From assembly GCF_014109805.1 (NCBI RefSeq), contig NZ_CP059400.1, positions 124,001-188,000 on the forward strand: a stretch of DNA of 64,000 bases, written 5' to 3'. The first letter of the stretch is position 1. Every line of letters begins with the position of its first letter. Source of the stretch: Legionella sp. PC1000. GTDB lineage: Bacteria > Pseudomonadota > Gammaproteobacteria > Legionellales > Legionellaceae. The notes under the pieces are model-generated. The model saw nothing but the letters and a program-made list of their open reading frames with translations, did not search any database and had not been told where the DNA came from. A program made the translations under genes and the position numbers. This document shows positions 33,261-41,755 of the stretch, piece by piece.

Positions 33261-34271
33261 TTAACCCAATAACTTGTGCGGTAAGCTTTCGATGCGTCCG
33301 GCTTGCGTCACGACGACATAATTTAATTTACGTTGCAGTTCGCTGATTGTATCAGCGCCAGCATAAGTAAGGCCAGATCTTAAACCACCTACTATATCCG
33401 CAATAATTGCATCGGGATTTTCTTTGAAGGGCACTTCAGTTGCTACGCCCTCGGCAGTTTTCCATTCATGCATTTGTCCCAGGAAGTTTTCTTGCGCTTC
33501 TTTGGACGCCATTCCCCGGTAACGCTTCACTTTGCTGCCATCTTTCTTTTGAATGACTTCACCAGGAGTGGGTGCGGTACCCGCCAACATCCCGCCAATC
33601 ATGACAAAATCAGCACCAAAGGCCAACGCTTTGACGATATCTCCGGAGGTTCTTATTCCACCATCAGCTACAATAGAGCGGTCAGCACGCGAGCAATCCT
33701 GGATACAGGTGAGCATGGGTACGCCAAAACCGGTCTTAATGCGGGTGCTGCACACAGAACCCCCGCCAATACCGGCTTTAATGATATCAGCACCACAGGA
33801 AGCAAGGTAATCCGCACCAGCGTAAGTGGCAACATTTCCTGCCATAATGCAGCGATCAGCAAGAATATGACGTAAGCTTTTTAAGGTTTTTCCTACATAT
33901 TTAGCATGGGCATGGGCTACATCAACACAGAAATAGTCAGCTCCTGCATCGCGTAATGCTTCTGCTCGTTCCAATTCAGCAGCAGTACAGCCAACTGAAA
34001 CAAAAACTATATTGTGGCATTTTTTAAATTCTTCGATGTTTTCTTCAATGGACATAAAACGGTGCAAGGCGCCCATAGCCCCTTTAGAGCTCATGAAATT
34101 AGCCATATCACTTTCAGTAATAGTATCCATATTTGAGCTGATTATAGGAAGCTCGAGGGTTAATTTACTCAGTCTGTCGGTACTGGTGGTTTCTACTACT
34201 CGTCTTGATTCATGGTGATTGTACGAAGGAACAAGCAGAACGTCATCAAAAGTGATGGCATAGTCAGTCAT
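33261..34271 (-). CDS. guaC: GMP reductase
   Basis: 336 residues of the IMPDH/GMPR family without the CBS domains of IMPDH. It reduces GMP to IMP and ammonia with NADPH. The catalytic loop AGIGGGSVCSTRIKTGFG carries Cys174. TFDDVLLVPSY is the N-terminal signature, and SIVADGGIRTSGDIVKALAF is the phosphate-binding region. The flap and C-terminal motifs (YRGMASKEAQ, GGLRSGLTYAGA) match GMP reductases better than IMPDH. A CBS-less IMPDH is the alternative. The upstream region is filled by a large double palindrome. Confidence 0.88.
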   Translation of the reverse strand: MTDYAITFDDVLLVPSYNHHESRRVVETTSTDRLSKLTLELPIISSNMDTITESDMANFMSSKGAMGALHRFMSIEENIEEFKKCHNIVFVSVGCTAAELERAEALRDAGADYFCVDVAHAHAKYVGKTLKSLRHILADRCIMAGNVATYAGADYLASCGADIIKAGIGGGSVCSTRIKTGFGVPMLTCIQDCSRADRSIVADGGIRTSGDIVKALAFGADFVMIGGMLAGTAPTPGEVIQKKDGSKVKRYRGMASKEAQENFLGQMHEWKTAEGVATEVPFKENPDAIIADIVGGLRSGLTYAGADTISELQRKLNYVVVTQAGRIESLPHKLLG

Positions 34272-34291
34272 GGTAAATCCTTAAAGTGCAT

Positions 34292-34566
34292 AGTGTCTGT
34301 TTACATTTCTACTGTCTTGGTCAAAATGGCCTGATTTTCTGTGCTCCGCTGCTCACATACTTCGTGTATGCTGCGCTTCGGTGCTCGAAGATCAGGCCAT
34401 TTTGTCTCAAGCTAGCGAAATGTAAACAGCCACCGCATTTCTACTGTCTTGGTCAAAATGGCCTGATTTTCTGTGCTCCGCTGCTCACATACTTCGTGTA
34501 TGCTGCGCTTCGGTACTCGAAAATCAGGCCATTTTAACTCAAGCGAGCTAAATGTAAACAGACACT
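34292..34566. repeat. Double palindromic element with 17-bp terminal inverted repeats
   Basis: AGTGTCTGTTTACATTT at 34292-34308 is matched exactly by its reverse complement at 34550-34566. Inside are two direct copies offset by 132 bp (34305 and 34437), each itself a long hairpin: AAAATGGCCTGATTTTC pairs with GA(A/G)GATCAGGCCATTTT, capped by CACATAC-TTC-GTGTATG. Copies are nearly identical over about 80 bp. It lies between guaC and phoH and carries no credible gene. Confidence 0.9.
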
Positions 34567-34568
34567 AA

Positions 34569-35969
34569 CTATAAATGCTCCGCAGCATAAAATGCAAGTC
34601 TTGAGCGTTCACCACGAGTTAAACTCATATGTGCACTATGTTCCCAGTGTTTAAAGCGATCTACTGCAAAAGTTAAACCTGAAGTGGTTTCACTTAAGTA
34701 TGGAGTATCGATTTGTTTGATATCACCGAGGCAAATAATTTTGGAGCCTGGACCTGCTCGGGTGACTAAAGTTTTTATTTGTTTGGGAGTTAGGTTTTGC
34801 GCTTCATCTATAATTATGTAGCGATTTAAAAAAGTACGCCCACGCATGAAATTTAGAGAGCGAATTTTAATTTTATTTTGTAATAAATCCTGAGTTGCGC
34901 CGCGTCCAAAGCTGCCGCCTACTTGTGAGCTGTGCAGAACTTCTAAGTTATCCATTAAAGCACCCATCCAGGGTGTCATTTTTTCTTCTTCAGTTCCGGG
35001 CAAAAAGCCAATGTCTTCACCTACAGGAATGGTCACACGTGTCATGAGAATTTCAGTGTAACGATTTTGATCCAGAACCTGGGTTAAGCCTGCAGCGATG
35101 GTGAGCAGTGTTTTTCCTGTTCCAGCCGGACCTTGCAAGCTTACAAAATCAATTTCAGGATCCATGAGTAAGTTTAAAGAAAAGTTCTGTTCACGGTTTT
35201 TGGCATGAATTCCCCATACTGAGTGTTTTGTATAGTCACGAGTTAACTGTATTACCGCATGATCGCTTTCAAGTTTTTTCACAATCGCCTGAAATTGATC
35301 ATCCTCAGTACTGATGCAATCATTGGGGTTCCATTGATTGATTAAAGGTCCTGCCACCTTATAAAAAGTTTTACCACTTTCTTGCCATGATCCCATATCT
35401 TTAGCATGGGCATCCCAGAAATTATTATCAAGAATATGCAGGCCACGATGCAGCAGATTCACATCATCCAAAACCTGGTCGCTGTAATAATCTTCTGCAG
35501 GAATTCCTAGTATTCCCGCCTTGATACGCAAGTTAATGTCTTTTGACACAATAATGACTTGTTTTTTGCCCGCATATTTTTTTTGTAAACCCAAAGCAGT
35601 GGCAAGAATCGTATTATCTACTTTATGTCCCGGAAGAGTGGTAGGAACAACCAGATCGAATTCATCGGTTTGAAAAAACAGTTTGCCGCTGCACTTTTTT
35701 TTATCTGAGCTAAAGTAGTTGGGTATCGTTAATCCGGATACGATTTGTTCGTGAGACGTATTACTCATGAGTTCCACCAACATGCGGTTGGTTTGACGTA
35801 CGTTGCGAGCTACTTCTGATGTACCCGTTTTATGGCTGTCTAATTCTTCCAGAACAACCATTGGCAAATAGATATCATGCTCTTCAAAATGATAAATGGC
35901 TGCAGGATCATGCATTAAAATATTGGTATCAAGTACAAACAGCTTTCCACGGGTATTGCTATTATCCAT
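34569..35969 (-). CDS. PIN-PhoH fusion ATPase (PhoH2/YlaK type)
   Basis: 466 residues from ATG 35969, which has a good SD (AAGGTG); the longer frame to 36026 crosses a repeat. The N-terminal PIN nuclease domain has VLDTNILMHDP and later acidic residues (DNTILATALGL, IIVSKDINLRIKA). The C-terminal PhoH ATPase has Walker A LQGPAGTGKTLLTIAAG and Walker B IIDEAQNLTPKQIKTLVTR. Related PhoH2 proteins of mycobacteria act as sequence-specific RNA helicase/RNases, which suggests RNA processing here. Transcribed alone. Confidence 0.92.
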   Translation of the reverse strand: MDNSNTRGKLFVLDTNILMHDPAAIYHFEEHDIYLPMVVLEELDSHKTGTSEVARNVRQTNRMLVELMSNTSHEQIVSGLTIPNYFSSDKKKCSGKLFFQTDEFDLVVPTTLPGHKVDNTILATALGLQKKYAGKKQVIIVSKDINLRIKAGILGIPAEDYYSDQVLDDVNLLHRGLHILDNNFWDAHAKDMGSWQESGKTFYKVAGPLINQWNPNDCISTEDDQFQAIVKKLESDHAVIQLTRDYTKHSVWGIHAKNREQNFSLNLLMDPEIDFVSLQGPAGTGKTLLTIAAGLTQVLDQNRYTEILMTRVTIPVGEDIGFLPGTEEEKMTPWMGALMDNLEVLHSSQVGGSFGRGATQDLLQNKIKIRSLNFMRGRTFLNRYIIIDEAQNLTPKQIKTLVTRAGPGSKIICLGDIKQIDTPYLSETTSGLTFAVDRFKHWEHSAHMSLTRGERSRLAFYAAEHL

Positions 35970-35995
35970 AAAATTCACCTTGTGATTAAAACGTA

Positions 35996-36157
35996 CAGCC
36001 TGGGTGAAGGGGGGCCATACTGTCATTTAAGTTAATGACTTTTGACCTTACCCTACGTCCCGCGGCTTGTCCGCGGGATCCAGTGATATCTCTTGTTCCT
36101 GGATTCCGCGGACAAGCCGCGGAACGTAGAAGGGATACTTCACTTCACCTAGGCTAC
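35996..36157. repeat. Family A repeat (36053-36129) nested inside family C arms
   Basis: Outer arms are CAGCCTGGGTGAAGG (35996-36010) and CACTTCACCTAGGCTAC (36141-36157). The inner family A palindrome begins CTACGTCCCGCGGCTTGTCC and ends GCCGCGGAACGTAG. It occupies most of the gap between phoH and bcp. The same nesting is seen around 1492-1569. Confidence 0.8.
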
Positions 36158-36237
36158 AATTATTTGATTACTCCTTTCATTCTGCTTAGGGGATGAGATT
36201 CAGTCAAGAATAAAATGGCGGTGAATGAATACAATTT

Positions 36238-36690
36238 TTATTTTAATGCACTGAGTACTTCGTCTACATGTCCTTTAACACTGACTTTGCGCCACTCTTT
36301 GATTAATTTTCCTTGAGGATCAATGATAAACGTGCTGCGTTCAATGCCACGAACTTGTTTGCCATACATGGATTTCATTTTAATCACTTCAAACAATTGA
36401 CATAACTGTTCGTCCTGATCACTAATGAGTTCGAAAGGAAAGTTTTGCTTGGCTTTAAAATTTTCATGCGATTTTAAGCTGTCGCGGGAAACTCCAAATA
36501 TCTGAGTGTTTAATTCTTGGAACTGAGGGTAGGCATCCCGAAAGTCTTGCCCTTCTGTAGTACATCCTGGAGTTGCATCTTTAGGATAAAAATAAAGAAC
36601 TACATATTGTCCTCGATAATCGCTCAAACGCGCATTGAGTCCGTTCGTTGCAGTGAAAGCAAAATCGGGTACGGATTCATCGATATTCAT
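36238..36690 (-). CDS. bcp: Peroxiredoxin of the BCP/PrxQ family
   Basis: 150 residues from ATG 36690; the longer frame overlaps smpB and lacks support. It reduces peroxides in the cytoplasm. The peroxidatic Cys43 is in YFYPKDATPGCTTEGQDF. The resolving Cys that lies five residues later in E. coli BCP (Cys50) is Gln48 here, so this is probably a 1-Cys type or uses another Cys (CQLFEV). The start codon overlaps the smpB stop (TAATG), a sign of coupled translation. Confidence 0.93.
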   Translation of the reverse strand: MNIDESVPDFAFTATNGLNARLSDYRGQYVVLYFYPKDATPGCTTEGQDFRDAYPQFQELNTQIFGVSRDSLKSHENFKAKQNFPFELISDQDEQLCQLFEVIKMKSMYGKQVRGIERSTFIIDPQGKLIKEWRKVSVKGHVDEVLSALK

Positions 36691-37166
36691 TAATCTCTCC
36701 CTGTTTTTTTCATTATGCGCGAACGGTCTCTTTGCCATTCACGATCTTTAATGGAGTCTCGCTTATCATGCTCTTTTTTACCTTTGGCCAGCGCTATTTT
36801 TATTTTGACTTTATTTTTTTTCCAATATAAAGAAAGTGGAACTATAGTATAGCCTTGACGTTCGACGCTACCGATGAGATGGTTTAATTCTTTTTTATTC
36901 AATAATAGTTTGCGCGTACGTATTGGATCAGGAATGGAATGTGTCGAAGCGGTGATGAGTGGATTAATCTGGGCGCCAAGTAAAAAAGCCTCGCCGTATT
37001 TAATAATGACATGGGCATCGGACAGATTTATTTTTCCTGCGCGTAAACTTTTGACTTCCCAACCTTCAAGTACTAAACCCGCCTCGTATTGATCCTCAAT
37101 AAAATAATTAAAGCCTGCTTTGCGGTTCAACACAATGGTTGAATCGGATGGTTTTTTATTTGTCAT
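36690..37166 (-). CDS. smpB: SsrA-binding protein SmpB
   Basis: 158 residues, the normal size. It binds tmRNA and delivers it to stalled ribosomes. The N-terminal [20 protein letters not shown] and [19 protein letters not shown] are characteristic of the family. [17 protein letters not shown], followed by a basic tail ([14 protein letters not shown]), matches the C-terminal helix that enters the mRNA channel. No tmRNA gene (ssrA) is visible close by. It is coupled to bcp downstream and starts 2 bp from the trhO stop. Confidence 0.97.
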   Translation of the reverse strand: MTNKKPSDSTIVLNRKAGFNYFIEDQYEAGLVLEGWEVKSLRAGKINLSDAHVIIKYGEAFLLGAQINPLITASTHSIPDPIRTRKLLLNKKELNHLIGSVERQGYTIVPLSLYWKKNKVKIKIALAKGKKEHDKRDSIKDREWQRDRSRIMKKTGRD

Positions 37167-37168
37167 AT

Positions 37169-37933
37169 TTATTCTTTGTTGCGATCATGTTTGTAATCCA
37201 GTGGTAATTGAGGATAGACTCGATTTAATTGATCATCAACTGCTACTCGGTTATCAAAAACAAAACATTGCCCTTCCCAGAGCGATTCTTCTTTGGGCAT
37301 TTGTTCAATATAATTGAGAATGCCATCATACAAATGATAGACATTTTCGAAACCCAGTTCTTTTAAATAAGCAGTGGATTTCTCACAGCGTATCCCACCC
37401 GTACAAAACATTGCAATTTTTTTATCTTTTTTATCAAGTAAATGCTCGCGCACATACTCCGGAAAATCTCTAAAGTTTTCAGTACTGGGATTGACCGCAT
37501 TTTTGAATGTACCTAATTCAAATTCATAATCATTACGGGTATCGATTAACACCACGTCGGGATCTTGAATTAATTCATTCCATTCTTCAGGGCTTAAATA
37601 GGTTCCTACTGATTTTAAAGGGTCAACATTTTTTATGCCCATGGTTACAATTTCTTTGCGAAGTTTGACTTTAGATTTTTCAAATGGGTTTTCATCATCA
37701 AAAGTTTCTTTAAACTTTAAATCTGCCAAACGTTCATCCTGACGAATGAATTGATAAAACAGATCCATTTGCTCACGGGTCCCGGCAAAACTTCCATTGA
37801 TTCCCTCAGAGGCTAATATGATGGTCCCTTTAATTTTGATTTCATGCATTTTTGCAAGCAAAGGCTCACGCATTGTTTCAAAATTTTCTAAAGAAACAAA
37901 TTTATAAAATGCCGCAATCACTATTTTTTCCAT
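37169..37933 (-). CDS. trhO: tRNA uridine(34) hydroxylase TrhO (rhodanese family, YceA)
   Basis: 254 residues from ATG 37933 ([15 protein letters not shown]), preceded by an AGG-type SD; an extra 12-residue extension upstream is unlikely. The N-terminal acylphosphatase-like domain holds [16 protein letters not shown], and the rhodanese domain has [19 protein letters not shown] and the active-site loop [16 protein letters not shown] with the catalytic Cys. TrhO makes 5-hydroxyuridine at the tRNA wobble position. The gene was formerly named as UPF0176. It is co-directional with smpB-bcp and spaced by 2 bp. Confidence 0.93.
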   Translation of the reverse strand: MEKIVIAAFYKFVSLENFETMREPLLAKMHEIKIKGTIILASEGINGSFAGTREQMDLFYQFIRQDERLADLKFKETFDDENPFEKSKVKLRKEIVTMGIKNVDPLKSVGTYLSPEEWNELIQDPDVVLIDTRNDYEFELGTFKNAVNPSTENFRDFPEYVREHLLDKKDKKIAMFCTGGIRCEKSTAYLKELGFENVYHLYDGILNYIEQMPKEESLWEGQCFVFDNRVAVDDQLNRVYPQLPLDYKHDRNKE

Positions 37934-38082
37934 TGTACTACCTGAAAGAGAAACAAAAATATTCGGCAAAAATTACCATTTACACAGAATTTAATCAATA
38001 GGCTTCAATTAAATGCATTCTAGTTTCGTGCCTTGTTTGATGAGACACTAGTTTAAAGATGAAGCAAAATTAACTAAATGCG

Positions 38083-38110
38083 TTGACAAAAACTAACCAG
38101 CGATCATACT
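38083..38110 (+). promoter_or_regulatory. Likely sigma-70 promoter of plaC
   Basis: TTGACA (38083-38088) and CATACT (38105-38110) with 16 bp between. The start of transcription would lie about 50 bp before the ATG. A strong SD (AAGGAGATAAT) precedes the start codon at 38169. Confidence 0.55.
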
Positions 38111-38168
38111 GTTATATACCAAAGCTATCTGTGCTTTCATTCGCGGCTTTATTTTATAAGGAGATAAT

Positions 38169-39467
38169 ATGGCCCATTACATCCGGAAGTTGCGTTGGTT
38201 CTTAATCCTTTGTTTATTTGTCCCCTCTATGAGTTTCGCCGCTACTCCTGTAAAGTCTATGGTGGTTTTTGGCGACAGTTTGTCTGATACAGGGAATACA
38301 ACCCACTTACTGAAAAGTTTACGTCAAGAAGAAGATCCCGCTTTTTTAGTGGCCCCCTTTAAAGTATTTGTTCTCAATAAGATGGTTGAGTTTGCCGAAG
38401 AATATTATGTGCCACAAATGGTTTTGGATTCAGGTATCGCCATAGTTACTGACTTTTTTGATAATCAATTGGCACCCTATATTGCCAATTTGGTTAGTAA
38501 AATAAAATTAGTTCCTGTATTACCTGGAAAACCTTATTGGAATGCCCGTTTCTCCAATGGTCAGGTATGGAATGAATATTTAGCAAAAATGCTTTCTATT
38601 GCCCCTGAGGATGAGGAGGTTTATTTAAACCGCGCATTTGGGGGTAGCTGGACAGCAACTTATGATTATCAACTCACGGTGTGGAATTTGATTCGTCATC
38701 CATTAGGAACAATCAAAAATCTAATTGTGGGTAAGTTGGTTCCTCCGAGTCTTGGTTTAACTGTTCAAGCTTATTTATTAGAGCATCCCGCTTTAAGTAA
38801 GGAAACCGTGTTTTTTATTTTCTCAGGTAGTAATGATTACATTAATGTCTTGTTCTTTGAAGACAATTACAACACGGAAGTAATGAGTACCTATGTTGAT
38901 AATGTTTTATCCGGTGCAGGTTCTGCTGTGATGAAATTAATGAAAGCCGGTGCCCGTCGCTTTGTAATCATGGGGCTGCCCCATATAGGAGACACACCTC
39001 GCGCGGTGCAAACCACGGATAGGGAAGTTTTGAATAATGCGATTGATATGCACAACGATCGACTTCGAAATCGTATGCAGGAATGGGCAAAAATTTACCC
39101 TGATGCGAATTTTCTCTATATCGACATGAGCGAATATTTTGAACGTGCTTTAAGGAATCCGGAAACTTATGGATTTACTAACACTACGGAAGCGTGTATT
39201 GATGTGAAACTTCCTATGTACGACGCATTCCGTAGTTCGCCTTTTGCTAACAACTATGTATTACGTTATGCACAAGTACTTCAATATAGAGACGCAAGCT
39301 TTGCTGCAGGAGACAAGAACTATCAAGTATGTGATACTCCGGAAAGTTATTTATTCTGGGATGAAATTCATCCGAGTACACGTGCCCATGGATTGCTTGC
39401 CTTTGAGGTGTGCAAAGCTATGAAATACCATGGATATGATGTAATGTGTCAAAATCCTATAGAGTAA
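38169..39467 (+). CDS. plaC: Secreted GDSL lipase/acyltransferase (PlaC-like)
   Basis: 432 residues. The signal peptide (hydrophobic residues 11-22) ends near SFA-ATP. The GDSL nucleophile is Ser37 in VVFGDSLSDTGN. FIFSGSNDYI supplies the oxyanion Asn/Gly block, and the C-terminal DEIHPSTRAHG provides catalytic Asp and His. A Cys pair (CIDV and QVCD) may form a disulfide loop. In L. pneumophila, PlaC is a type II-secreted glycerophospholipid:cholesterol acyltransferase; length and motifs fit that member rather than the shorter PlaA. The substrate here is inferred. Confidence 0.9.
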   Translation: MAHYIRKLRWFLILCLFVPSMSFAATPVKSMVVFGDSLSDTGNTTHLLKSLRQEEDPAFLVAPFKVFVLNKMVEFAEEYYVPQMVLDSGIAIVTDFFDNQLAPYIANLVSKIKLVPVLPGKPYWNARFSNGQVWNEYLAKMLSIAPEDEEVYLNRAFGGSWTATYDYQLTVWNLIRHPLGTIKNLIVGKLVPPSLGLTVQAYLLEHPALSKETVFFIFSGSNDYINVLFFEDNYNTEVMSTYVDNVLSGAGSAVMKLMKAGARRFVIMGLPHIGDTPRAVQTTDREVLNNAIDMHNDRLRNRMQEWAKIYPDANFLYIDMSEYFERALRNPETYGFTNTTEACIDVKLPMYDAFRSSPFANNYVLRYAQVLQYRDASFAAGDKNYQVCDTPESYLFWDEIHPSTRAHGLLAFEVCKAMKYHGYDVMCQNPIE

Positions 39468-39502
39468 ATAGAGTTGTGAGTTGCTAAGAGTTTTTCCAGT
39501 AT

Positions 39503-39537
39503 AGCCTGGGTGAAAGCACTGCTGTAGCCCGGGTTTT
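39503..39537. repeat. Family C palindromic repeat downstream of plaC
   Basis: AGCCTGGGTGAAAGC pairs with GTAGCCCGGGTTTTC, ending in a T-rich run. It could serve as the plaC terminator. Confidence 0.6.
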
Positions 39538-39730
39538 CTTTTTGCAGAACTTCTCAATTGATCTCTGCGCCCTTCTCTTAGCATTTAATTTTAAGAGGAG
39601 CAATTTGCGACATTGTCTTCTTTAGCTCACATCACGGAACATGTTAGTGATTTATAAATGTTTATGGCATAATTGCCGTTTTTTTATTGATATATCGTTC
39701 ATGTGCGGTTGTTGAAATGAGGAGCAGGGT

Positions 39731-41545
39731 ATGTGTGGGATTATTGGAGCTGTGTCTGAAAGGGATATCAGTAAAATTTTACTGGAAGGATTACGTCGTT
39801 TGGAATATAGAGGTTATGATTCTGCTGGTATTGCTGTAATCGATAATGATGAACTTTTACAACGCGTGCGAATCCAGGGTAAGGTACAAAATTTAGCTGA
39901 TGCCATGCAAGAAACAGCTATTGCTGGAAATACTGGCATTGCCCATACGAGATGGGCGACACATGGCAAGCCTTCAGAGCAAAATGCTCATCCTCACCTA
40001 TCCCATGGACAAATTGCATTGGTACATAATGGAATTATTGAAAATCATGAAACCTTGCGCAATGAGTTAGTAATGAAAGGGTATCAGTTTACCTCTGAAA
40101 CAGATACTGAAGTAGCGGCCCATTTAATTCATCACTACCATCTCCAGAGTGAAAACTTACTTGAAGCAGTACAAACTGCAGCTGCAAAAATGGAAGGTGC
40201 TTTCGCTTTAGGCGTTATCCATCAACAAAGGCCAATGGAGCTTGTTGCTATTCGTAAAGGGAGTCCTTTAGTTCTTGGTTTAGGTATAGGTGAGAATTTT
40301 ATCGCTTCTGATGGATTGGCATTAAAATCTTTTGCACAATCAGTGATTTATTTAGAAGAAGGTGACAGTGCTTCTATTACCTCAGAAAATATAACAATTT
40401 ATGATTCATCCAAATCATTTGTTGAGCGGCCTCTCCACCCTTTAACGAGCGATGCTGAAACTGTGAGTAAAGGTCCTTACCGACATTTTATGCTCAAGGA
40501 AATTTTCGAACAATCTAAAGTGCTGGCTGATACCTTAGAAGGTCGTGTGAATAGTCTTGAGGTGCTTAAATCCAGTTTTGGAGAGCGTGCTTCCAAAATA
40601 TTCCCTCTAGTAAAGCAAATTCACATTGTTGCTTGCGGTACCAGTTATCACGCCGGAATGATTGCTAAATATTGGTTAGAATCATTGGCTGGATTACCAA
40701 CCCAGGTTGAAATTGCGAGTGAATATCGTTATCGCGATGTAGTTGTACCCAAAGATACTTTATTTATCACTGTTTCCCAATCAGGTGAGACAGCAGATAC
40801 TCTTGCTGCCTTGCAAAAAGCAAAAGATATGGGGTATTTGGCCAGTTTGGCTATTTGTAATGTAGCAACAAGTACTTTGGTCAGAGAGGCGGACTGTGTT
40901 TTTTTAACACGCGCTGGAGTGGAAATTGGCGTGGCGTCTACTAAGGCATTTACTACTCAACTGGCTGCTTTTTTAATGTTAGCTGCCGCGCTTTGCCATG
41001 ATAATCGGGCAAATGAAGTTTTAAAGCAATTGCAAGAACTGCCTGCATGTTGTGAACGTGCTTTAAAGATGAACGAGGAAATCGAAGACCTTGCTTCCCT
41101 TTTTGTTAATAAAGCACATGCTCTATTTTTAGGGCGAGGCGTACAATACCCAGTCGCTCTGGAAGGCGCTTTGAAATTAAAGGAAATTTCCTATATTCAT
41201 GCTGAAGCACATCCTTCTGGGGAATTGAAACATGGTCCTTTGGCCCTGGTTGATGAAAACATGCCTGTTGTTGCTGTTGCACCCAATGATGAATTATTGG
41301 ATAAATTAAAATCTAATTTGCATGAGGTAAGTGCCCGAGGGGGGCAGTTATTTGTTTTTGTCGATGATACCCAAAGTTGGCGCGCAAATGGAGCACGTTT
41401 GATTAAAGTTCCTTACTGTGGTTTGTGGGTTGCTCCAATCATTTACACGATTCCTTTACAATTGTTGGCTTATCATGTTGCTGTTGTAAAAGGTACAGAT
41501 GTTGATCAGCCACGTAATCTTGCCAAATCAGTGACTGTTGAGTAA
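39731..41545 (+). CDS. glmS: Glutamine--fructose-6-phosphate aminotransferase
   Basis: 604 residues, normal length. It makes glucosamine-6-phosphate, the first step to UDP-GlcNAc. The mature N-terminal nucleophile is Cys2 (MCGIIGAVSERDI). HTRWATHGKPSEQNAHPH is the glutaminase motif. The C-terminal half has two SIS domains, with VACGTSYHAGMIAKYW, TVSQSGETADTLAAL and SYIHAEAHPSGELKHGPLAL. A good SD (GAGGAGCAGGGT) precedes the ATG. No glmS ribozyme was recognised upstream, as expected for a gammaproteobacterium. Confidence 0.97.
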   Translation: MCGIIGAVSERDISKILLEGLRRLEYRGYDSAGIAVIDNDELLQRVRIQGKVQNLADAMQETAIAGNTGIAHTRWATHGKPSEQNAHPHLSHGQIALVHNGIIENHETLRNELVMKGYQFTSETDTEVAAHLIHHYHLQSENLLEAVQTAAAKMEGAFALGVIHQQRPMELVAIRKGSPLVLGLGIGENFIASDGLALKSFAQSVIYLEEGDSASITSENITIYDSSKSFVERPLHPLTSDAETVSKGPYRHFMLKEIFEQSKVLADTLEGRVNSLEVLKSSFGERASKIFPLVKQIHIVACGTSYHAGMIAKYWLESLAGLPTQVEIASEYRYRDVVVPKDTLFITVSQSGETADTLAALQKAKDMGYLASLAICNVATSTLVREADCVFLTRAGVEIGVASTKAFTTQLAAFLMLAAALCHDNRANEVLKQLQELPACCERALKMNEEIEDLASLFVNKAHALFLGRGVQYPVALEGALKLKEISYIHAEAHPSGELKHGPLALVDENMPVVAVAPNDELLDKLKSNLHEVSARGGQLFVFVDDTQSWRANGARLIKVPYCGLWVAPIIYTIPLQLLAYHVAVVKGTDVDQPRNLAKSVTVE

Positions 41546-41660
41546 TAATGTGGCGGTTTTTTTAACGACTCACCCTTCGCATGGTACAGAAGTGGCGCGA
41601 CTTTAGGATAAAAACGTGTAACCTGAAGGCATCACTCAGGTTCAATGATATGCTCTATTT

Positions 41661-41689
41661 CCGGGTTACGGCTGTGCCTTCACCCAGGG
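41661..41689. repeat. Family C palindromic repeat (inverse orientation)
   Basis: CCGGGTTACGGCTGTGCCTT runs into CACCCAGGG, the reverse of the copy at 30868. It lies in the glmS-tex gap. Confidence 0.7.
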
Positions 41690-41755
41690 TTCAATTCCTG
41701 TAGGTTTAGGGTGAGATAATCCATTGTTATATATTTATGTTTTACGGGGATGTAA

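Noticed and set aside
33261-34271. IMP dehydrogenase
   Set aside because: CBS domains are absent and the flap and C-terminal motifs match GMP reductase.
34286-34537. 83-residue plus-strand ORF
   Set aside because: It is translated from the double palindrome and contains the same peptide twice. It is a by-product of the repeat.
35970-36026. Upstream start for the PIN-PhoH gene
   Set aside because: The extension reads through a family C repeat arm, while ATG 35969 has a good ribosome binding site and starts just before the PIN motif.
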